From an uncultured Dorea sp. (GTDB lineage: Bacteria > Bacillota > Clostridia > Lachnospirales > Lachnospiraceae): 32,123 nucleotides of DNA. Numbering within the stretch: position 1 is the stretch's first letter; each line of letters opens with the position of its first letter. Below are positions 30,804 through 32,123 of this stretch, piece by piece. The notes beneath the pieces are model-generated. The model was not told the DNA's origin, did no database searches, and saw only the letters and a list, made by a program, of their open reading frames with translations. A program made the position numbers and the translations under genes. The stretch spans positions 1 to 32,123 of the forward strand of contig CAMSTW010000041.1 in NCBI GenBank assembly GCA_947063855.1. Direction: 5' to 3'.

Positions 30804-31820
30804 ATGGCAAATATCTTAATCACCGGCGGAGCCGGCTACATCGGGAGCCACACGGCTCTGGAGCTTCTGAACCAGGGATATCAGGTAACTGTTTATGACA
30901 ATCTCTCCAATTCATCCCCGGAATCTTTGAAACGGGTAGAGGAGCTTACCGGGAAGAAGGTCGCGTTCTATGAGGGCGACGTCCGTGATGCAGACGCCCT
31001 TCGCGCGATGTTTGAGAAGGAATCCATCGACGCAGTGATCCACTGTGCCGCTCTGAAGGCTGTGGGCGAGTCCGTTCAGAAGCCTTTGGAATATTACCAG
31101 AATAATATTACAGGAACGCTCACACTGATGGATGTGATGCGCAGTGTGAATGTCAAGAGTATCGTATTCAGTTCTTCTGCCACTGTATATGGAAGTCCGG
31201 AAGTGATGCCGATCACCGAAGACTGCCCCAAGGGACAGTGCACCAACCCTTACGGCTGGACCAAATCCATGATGGAGCAGATCATGACAGACTTACAGAA
31301 GTCCGATCCGGAGTGGAACGTTATCCTGCTCCGTTACTTCAATCCGGTGGGCGCCCACAAGAGCGGACGCATCGGCGAGGATCCTAAGGGTATCCCGAAC
31401 AATCTGATGCCGTATATTTCACAGGTTGCAGTAGGCAAGCTTGAGAAGCTGGGCGTATTCGGCGACGACTATGACACTCCGGACGGAACCGGCGTCCGTG
31501 ATTATATCCATGTTGTTGACCTTGCAGTGGGACATGTAAAGGCCATCGACTATATCCTGACCAATCCCGGTCTTGATGTGATCAACCTGGGAACCGGCGT
31601 AGGATACTCTGTCCTTGATATGGTGAAGGCCTTCGGCAAGGCCTGCGGCAAGGAGATTCCTTATGAGATCAAGCCAAGACGCGCCGGAGACATTGCAATG
31701 TGCTACGCAGACCCGGCTAAGGCCGCAAAGGTACTTGGCTGGAAGGCCGAGCGCGGGCTTGAGGAGATGTGCGAGGATACCTGGAGATGGCAGTCACAGA
31801 ATCCTGACGGATACCGCTAA
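30804..31820 (+). CDS. galE: UDP-glucose 4-epimerase
   Basis: A 338-residue short-chain dehydrogenase-type epimerase, the usual GalE length. The NAD-binding motif is [10 protein letters not shown] (residues 7-16). The catalytic serine region is SSSATVYG, and the YGWTK motif holds the Tyr and Lys. NPVGAH and the C-terminal RAGD also fit. It interconverts UDP-galactose and UDP-glucose for galactose use and glycan synthesis, which suits galactose release by the MelA encoded nearby. AAGGAGG precedes the ATG at 30804. Confidence 0.95.
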   Translation: MANILITGGAGYIGSHTALELLNQGYQVTVYDNLSNSSPESLKRVEELTGKKVAFYEGDVRDADALRAMFEKESIDAVIHCAALKAVGESVQKPLEYYQNNITGTLTLMDVMRSVNVKSIVFSSSATVYGSPEVMPITEDCPKGQCTNPYGWTKSMMEQIMTDLQKSDPEWNVILLRYFNPVGAHKSGRIGEDPKGIPNNLMPYISQVAVGKLEKLGVFGDDYDTPDGTGVRDYIHVVDLAVGHVKAIDYILTNPGLDVINLGTGVGYSVLDMVKAFGKACGKEIPYEIKPRRAGDIAMCYADPAKAAKVLGWKAERGLEEMCEDTWRWQSQNPDGYR

Positions 31821-31857
31821 TGTGCTGACCGCATTATATTCAGGCAAAGACAGCACA

Positions 31858-31987
31858 CTAGTACAGCGTTGCTTAATTAACAGTGAATAATGTGCTTGAT
31901 ATCTGCGTCAGATGTGCGCCTACAATCCGACGTTCTACACTCCGTTTCGATTCTTGCCGGACAAGCGCCACTGGCGCTTAGCAACGC
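31858..31987. repeat. Dispersed repeat, copy 2
   Basis: The first 61 bases match copy 1 (1102-1162) at 59 positions. GCGTTGCT (31866-31873) pairs with AGCAACGC (31980-31987). The same stem in copy 1 is GCGCTGC/GCAGCGC, so a C-G pair has become T-A. Inside, ATCTG/CAGAT is conserved, and AAGCGCC/GGCGCTT (31963-31979) is specific to this copy. It lies 37 bases after galE. Confidence 0.7.
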
Positions 31988-32050
31988 AGCGGGCTGCCAG
32001 CGGGATACCGGACAGACAGGTTTGGTGAATTCCTTAGAATGGTACAGAAT

Positions 32051-32081
32051 GAAAATTCCACCTATACGGGTGGAATTTTTT
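32051..32081 (+). terminator. Terminator downstream of galE and repeat copy 2
   Basis: AATTCCACC and GGGTGGAATT form a strong stem around TATAC, followed by a run of T. It may end galE transcription after the repeat is transcribed. Confidence 0.85.
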
Positions 32082-32082
32082 A

Positions 32083-32111
32083 TTGATTTTATCTGGAAAA
32101 TGTTCTAGAAT
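32083..32111 (+). promoter_or_regulatory. Candidate promoter at the right edge
   Basis: TTGATT (32083-32088), a 17-base spacer and TAGAAT (32106-32111). The gene it would serve lies outside the window. Confidence 0.5.
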
Positions 32112-32123
32112 GATTCTACTATA

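Noticed and set aside
1..32123. CRISPR array, prophage or insertion sequence
   Set aside because: No regularly spaced repeats, phage structural genes, integrase or transposase are seen.

Overview
The window looks like chromosomal DNA of an anaerobic, amino-acid-fermenting Firmicute, most likely a Lachnospiraceae/Clostridium (Clostridium scindens- or hylemonae-like). The evidence is consensus sigma-A promoters, strong AGGAGG ribosome sites, a D-proline reductase (Prd) operon, complete selenocysteine machinery, and an S10 N-terminus of clostridial type. The species is an inference; no search could be run.

Layout. (1) 1-1005, minus strand: the first codons of rpsJ (S10 operon) behind a structured leader of about 300 nt, preceded by a YcxB-like membrane protein. 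(2) 1102-1322: one copy of a dispersed repeat; a second copy is at 31858-31987. (3) 1419-2563, plus strand: a TauE/SafE-type permease with a perfect promoter and a terminator. (4) 2651-2978: a non-coding unit with its own promoter and terminator, a candidate structured RNA. (5) 9579 down to 3171, minus strand: tRNA-Sec, then prdC, prdA, a small protein, prdB (in-frame UGA), prdD and prdE. (6) 9615-10972, plus strand: prdF (proline racemase) behind a structured leader with a terminator-like hairpin, followed by a TetR regulator. (7) 21478 down to 11860, minus strand: a selenium block of yedF, selD (in-frame UGA), selA, selB and a LysR regulator, then a cysteine desulfurase, YedE transporter, TusA-like protein and DUF3343 protein. 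(8) 24328-21494: a PHP hydrolase, a small alarmone synthetase and a corrinoid adenosyltransferase on the minus strand, and a small unknown plus-strand gene. (9) 28008-24340, minus strand: a MacB-type ABC exporter set. (10) 28212-31820: melA (GH4 alpha-galactosidase) divergent from an AraC regulator, then galE.

How it fits together. PrdF makes D-proline. The pyruvoyl- and selenocysteine-dependent PrdA/PrdB reductase turns it into 5-aminovalerate, with PrdC as the likely electron-transfer partner (Stickland reduction). PrdB and SelD each need UGA recoding, and tRNA-Sec, SelA, SelB, SelD and several selenium uptake or carrier proteins are encoded alongside. The window is thus almost a self-contained selenium-dependent proline-reduction island. 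The sigma-54 activator PrdR, which I recall between prdC and prdA in C. difficile, is absent here.

The least explained signals are the prdF leader, the 2686-2978 RNA candidate, the dispersed repeat whose closing stem co-varies between its two copies, and a LysR-like operator shared by two selenium promoters.
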